A DNA stretch of 64,000 nt from positions 186,001 through 250,000 of the forward strand of contig NZ_WKJK01000002.1 of the NCBI RefSeq assembly GCF_009674535.1, given 5' to 3'. Below are positions 58,539-64,000 of this stretch, piece by piece (position 1 is the stretch's first letter; every line of letters starts with the position of its first letter). The position numbers and the translations under genes were made by a program. Under the pieces are notes generated by a model, which worked only from the letters and a program-made list of their open reading frames with translations, searched no databases and had not been told where the DNA came from. Source of the DNA: Duganella guangzhouensis. Its GTDB lineage: Bacteria; Pseudomonadota; Gammaproteobacteria; Burkholderiales; Burkholderiaceae_D.

Positions 58539-59038
58539 TGTCCATTACCAAATTACTCACGGCCTGCAGCATCGCGCTGGCCTCGCTGACCCTCGCCGCC
58601 GGCGCCTACGCCGACGACACCACCCCGGCCAAGAAAGTGGTCAAAAAAGCCGTCGCCAAGACCAAGAAAGCCGCCGCCAAGCCGGTGGAACCGAAAGCGC
58701 CGGATGAGGAAGCCGACGAGCCATCGATCACCGACACCACCGCCGTCGACTTCGACTGCGAATTGGGCAACAAGATCACCATCTACAAGAACACCGGCGA
58801 CGACGCGCACATCGCGCTGCGCTGGAAAAAGCGCCTGCACCGCCTGACCCGCGTTGGCACCACCACCGGCGCCAACCGCTTCGAGAACAAGATGTACGGC
58901 CTGATCTGGATCGGTATTCCAGCCAAGGGCATGCTGCTGGACTCCAAGCAGAACCGTCAGTTGGCCAATGAATGCCGCGACGCTGAACAAATGAAACCGG
59001 TGGCGATCAGCCAACCGGTGACCAACACCCTGCAATAA
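58538..59038 (+). CDS. Exported MliC-like protein with Lys/Ala-rich linker
   Basis: 166 residues. Signal peptide (SITKLLTACSIALASLTLAAGAYA), a basic linker (AKKVVKKAVAKTKKAAAKP, about 31-49), then a domain with Cys residues (FDCELGNKITIY ... LANEC) that looks like the MliC family of C-type lysozyme inhibitors. Similarity is weak and by eye. Coupled to the CitE-like gene. Confidence 0.55.
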   Translation: MSITKLLTACSIALASLTLAAGAYADDTTPAKKVVKKAVAKTKKAAAKPVEPKAPDEEADEPSITDTTAVDFDCELGNKITIYKNTGDDAHIALRWKKRLHRLTRVGTTTGANRFENKMYGLIWIGIPAKGMLLDSKQNRQLANECRDAEQMKPVAISQPVTNTLQ

Positions 59039-59113
59039 CACTGCAATAAGACCGATACCCAGCACTACCGCTTTGCTTTAATAATAGACGATACCCAACA
59101 CGAAGGAGAGGTC

Positions 59114-61822
<2,709 letters not shown>

Positions 61823-61842
61823 CCAGCGCTGCTCACGTGACG

Positions 61843-61867
61843 AAAGCCGGGCTTGCCCGGCTTTTTT
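61843..61867 (+). terminator. Terminator after acnA
   Basis: AAAGCCGGG (61843-61851), loop CTTG, CCCGGCTTT (61856-61864), then Ts. Confidence 0.85.
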
Positions 61868-61964
61868 TATGCACGTTTGCCAGATGATCTACAATAGGGC
61901 TCACAAGGGTTATCATTGGCATGACTGATCCGTTTTATTCACTTTTAATGAGACTCTTCAAGCA

Positions 61965-63227
61965 ATGCGTCGACCATCTAAAGCTTCATCCCATAAATTG
62001 TCTGCCGAGAGCCAGCGCCTCGCCACCTATGCCCAAGCGATTGGACAGGCGGCCAGCCGTATCGAAGAGCGGGCCTGGGAACATACTCTCGATGCGCAGC
62101 TCCAGAAACTCCTGAAGACCGGTCACCAGGACACCATCGACGCCACCCTCAACGCGCTGTTCAAGGAAGACCTGAACGCCTACGACGTGCTGATGGACGG
62201 CGTGGAAGCGGTCAGCGAATCGAGCAGCTTCAGCATCGAAACCGCCGACGGCGTCAGCAAGTCGTTCGACGTGCTGCTGGTGGCCGCGCCTATCCTGGCA
62301 TGGACCCGCTTTGCGATCGCGTCCGGCGCGATTCCGGCCGATATCCTGCAAACCCTGACCGCACACTTCTCGGCCCACCTGCTGGCCGACGGCACGCAAG
62401 TGGCGATGTCGCCGACGCTGTTCTCGATCGACCAGCTGCCGCGCAGCCATGTCGAAACGTACGGCAAAGTACATAAGCTGGCGCAGGCCGCCGTCAAAGG
62501 CACGGTGCTGAAGGCTGACACCAAGGTGCCGGAAACCGCCCCCTTCCTGGCCGACACGCGCTATCTGCTGGTGGCCGTGGTGGCGCCGACCGGTGCGCCG
62601 CTGTTCCGCTGGCAGATGCCTGAGCATCAGGCCAACTTTGCCGCCGAGCGCGCGACCGCGGTGGAACAATGGCGTCTGCAGGCCACGCCAACCGTCAACC
62701 GTTTGCTGCCGGGTTGCGGCGTCGAGCTGCTGCTGCCGGAAGCCTATTACATGGCTTGCCGCGAGGCGGACAAGCAGATCCGCCCGGTGTCGATCCGCGC
62801 CGCCGTGCACTATCTGACGCACACGCTGGGCGTGGAAGCGGCCGATCTGCGCGCGGTGATCGCCGGCTTTGGCGAGGAAAGCGCCGATGGCCAGGTGGAT
62901 GAATACCGGGTCGCCTTCACCCAGCGCTCGTCGTCGGACGTGATCTATGGCGTGGTGTGGCCGCTGTACGGACAGGAAGATGAAGAAGGCACGCCGGCCG
63001 AAGGCATGGCCCCGGCGGCGGCGCTGCAGAAACCGGTGACGCCGGTGGAAGAAATCATCGCGCACCTGAGCGAGGCTGGCGTCACCCAGATCAAGAAGCA
63101 CAGCGAGCGTTACGTGGTCGAGTTCTGCGACGACTGCGGCGCGCCGCTGTTTGCCGATCCGGTAGGTGAACTGGCCCACGCCGAAATGCCCGAAGACGCG
63201 CCAACCGGCACCGAGCACTTCCACTAA
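61965..63227 (+). CDS. DUF2863 family protein
   Basis: 420 residues, cytoplasmic. N-terminal region with charged helices and a core (SSFSIETADGVSKSFDVLLVAAPILAWTRFAIASGAIP) that fits DUF2863, a family mostly of Betaproteobacteria. Near the C-terminus it has CDDCGAPLF (a CxxC), possibly zinc-binding. No known function. Single gene between two terminators. Confidence 0.7.
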   Translation: MRRPSKASSHKLSAESQRLATYAQAIGQAASRIEERAWEHTLDAQLQKLLKTGHQDTIDATLNALFKEDLNAYDVLMDGVEAVSESSSFSIETADGVSKSFDVLLVAAPILAWTRFAIASGAIPADILQTLTAHFSAHLLADGTQVAMSPTLFSIDQLPRSHVETYGKVHKLAQAAVKGTVLKADTKVPETAPFLADTRYLLVAVVAPTGAPLFRWQMPEHQANFAAERATAVEQWRLQATPTVNRLLPGCGVELLLPEAYYMACREADKQIRPVSIRAAVHYLTHTLGVEAADLRAVIAGFGEESADGQVDEYRVAFTQRSSSDVIYGVVWPLYGQEDEEGTPAEGMAPAAALQKPVTPVEEIIAHLSEAGVTQIKKHSERYVVEFCDDCGAPLFADPVGELAHAEMPEDAPTGTEHFH

Positions 63228-63237
63228 GCAGTAAAGC

Positions 63238-63259
63238 AAAAGCCCCTTACGGGGCTTTT
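63238..63259. terminator. Bidirectional terminator between DUF2863 and small membrane protein genes
   Basis: AAAAGCCCC (63238-63246), loop TTAC, GGGGCTTTT (63251-63259), serving these convergent genes. Confidence 0.85.
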
Positions 63260-63260
63260 C

Positions 63261-63572
63261 TTATTTCGGCGGCGTCAGATAAATGATGATGGGCTGCAGC
63301 GCCTGCTGTGGCAACTGTGCCTGCTGAGCCGCCGGTGCCTGCACCACAACAGGCGCGACCGGCTGCTGCACCTTGGTCGCGTTGTTACCGGCAAAGTATA
63401 GCCCGCCAAAACCAAGGAACATACCGATCATCGAGGCCACCATCCAGCGATAGCCTTCGGCCGACATTTTGTGCATTTCCGCACGCAAAACCTCGATGTC
63501 GGCCTTCGTCGCTAACGTCGGCACGATTGCGTCGTAGTGCGCCTTCAGCGCGGTGAATTCCTTATCGTCCAT
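63261..63572 (-). CDS. Small single-pass membrane protein, unknown
   Basis: 103 residues. An N-terminal helix (LKAHYDAIVPTLATKADIEVLRAEMHKMSAEGYRW) resembles coiled-coil CCDC90/DUF1640-like proteins, one transmembrane segment (MVASMIGMFLGFGGLYFAG), then a Gln/Pro/Ala-rich C-terminus. No function known. Confidence 0.6.
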   Translation of the reverse strand: MDDKEFTALKAHYDAIVPTLATKADIEVLRAEMHKMSAEGYRWMVASMIGMFLGFGGLYFAGNNATKVQQPVAPVVVQAPAAQQAQLPQQALQPIIIYLTPPK

Positions 63573-63600
63573 TCATCCAGCTTAGGACAGAACGACGCGC

Positions 63601-64000
63601 TTACCAAGTGGAGAACGGCTTTTTAATCAGGTTCGAATTGAGATAGCGCAGATCGCTGGTGACTTCCTCGCCCACCCAGTCCGGCTTGTCGAACTGCTGG
63701 CCTTCCGACCGCAACTCAATCTCCGCCACCACCAGGCCGGCATTCACGCCGAGGAACTCATCCACTTCCCACACATTGCCGGCGAACTCAATGCGGCGGC
63801 GATACTTCTCGATCAACGGCTGCTCGCACAAACCGTCCAGCAGCTCAACCGCATCGGCGACAGGAATCTCATACTCCCACTCGCCGCGCGTGGCGCCCTT
63901 GTTGGCGCCCTTGATCGTGATCACCGCGCGCTCACCCTCGATCCGCACGCGCACCACCCGCTCCTTGTTGGACGACAGATAGCCCTGCTTGAAGAACACC
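63601..64000 (-). CDS. CYTH-domain protein (5' end outside window)
   Basis: About 132 residues of the C-terminal part: FFKQGYLSSNKERVVRVRIEGERAVITIKG, EYEIPVADAVELLDGLC, KYRRRIEFAGNVWEVDEFLG, and LVVAEIELRSE, which fit the CYTH fold (triphosphate tunnel) with the alternating basic/acidic residues. The N-terminal EIERK motif would be past the right edge. Such proteins act as inorganic triphosphatases or adenylate cyclases; the activity cannot be told. Confidence 0.8.
   Translation of the reverse strand, partial: VFFKQGYLSSNKERVVRVRIEGERAVITIKGANKGATRGEWEYEIPVADAVELLDGLCEQPLIEKYRRRIEFAGNVWEVDEFLGVNAGLVVAEIELRSEGQQFDKPDWVGEEVTSDLRYLNSNLIKKPFSTW

Overview
The window is a GC-rich, densely coding stretch of a betaproteobacterial chromosome. 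Gene content and order (hisZ-hflC-hflK-hflX-hfq-der-bamB-yfgM-hisS-ispG-rodZ-pilW-rlmN-ndk; surE-pcm-nlpD-rpoS-rlmD; gltA-sdhE-sdhBADC with a GntR gene next to mdh; sucA-sucB-lpdA) point to Burkholderiales, most likely Oxalobacteraceae (Massilia, Duganella or Janthinobacterium type). This is a judgement from recognised families, not from a database search. I saw no rRNA, tRNA, insertion sequence, prophage or CRISPR array, and no gene-free stretch longer than 300 bases.

Layout. Positions 1-14022 (minus strand) hold one long housekeeping cluster read from ndk to hisZ: nucleotide balance, rRNA/tRNA methylation, type IV pilus assembly, cell shape, isoprenoid synthesis, tRNA charging, outer-membrane assembly, ribosome GTPases, Hfq and the HflKC membrane complex. 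A YccA-type membrane protein (14271, plus) follows. Positions 15020-27885 (minus) hold the rpoS locus surE-pcm-nlpD-rpoS-rlmD, then a giant bacterial alpha-2-macroglobulin overlapping its partner pbpC. Directly upstream of surE, on the same strand, is a two-gene accessory module: a small TIR-domain protein and a KGG-type P-loop NTPase fused to 42-residue TPR repeats (27956-30532).

Positions 30691-36674 carry a quinone-oxidoreductase-like gene, a DinG/YoaA helicase, a YdcH-like small protein, a PP2C-type phosphatase, an exported coiled-coil protein and zapE. Positions 36744-42761 encode the 2-oxoglutarate dehydrogenase complex (sucA, sucB, lpdA) with a SHOCT-PspC membrane protein gene between sucB and lpdA. 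Positions 42970-50032 are accessory: a LysR regulator with a divergent metallo-beta-lactamase-like gene, an LRR-protein kinase, a BlaI-like regulator, a four-helix membrane protein, a PilZ protein, and an AlgJ/AlgX-like plus MBOAT O-acetylation pair. Positions 50177-61822 hold the other half of the TCA cycle: gltA, sdhE, sdhB, sdhA, sdhD, sdhC, a GntR regulator, mdh, a citrate-lyase-like gene, a MliC-like exported protein and acnA. The right end has a DUF2863 protein, a small membrane protein and a CYTH protein cut by the window edge.

How it works together. The window brings together nearly all TCA-cycle genes (citrate synthase, aconitase, 2-oxoglutarate dehydrogenase, succinate and malate dehydrogenases). 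A perfect 16-bp palindrome just upstream of a good mdh promoter, beside the GntR gene, suggests local transcriptional control. The strongest candidate for an uncharacterised system is the TIR + KGG-NTPase/TPR operon, which has the architecture of a sensor NTPase with a NAD-cleaving effector. Second-rank curiosities are the LRR-kinase, the metallo-beta-lactamase-like protein missing its first zinc-binding histidine region, and the AlgJ-like protein whose catalytic Asp position is Trp.
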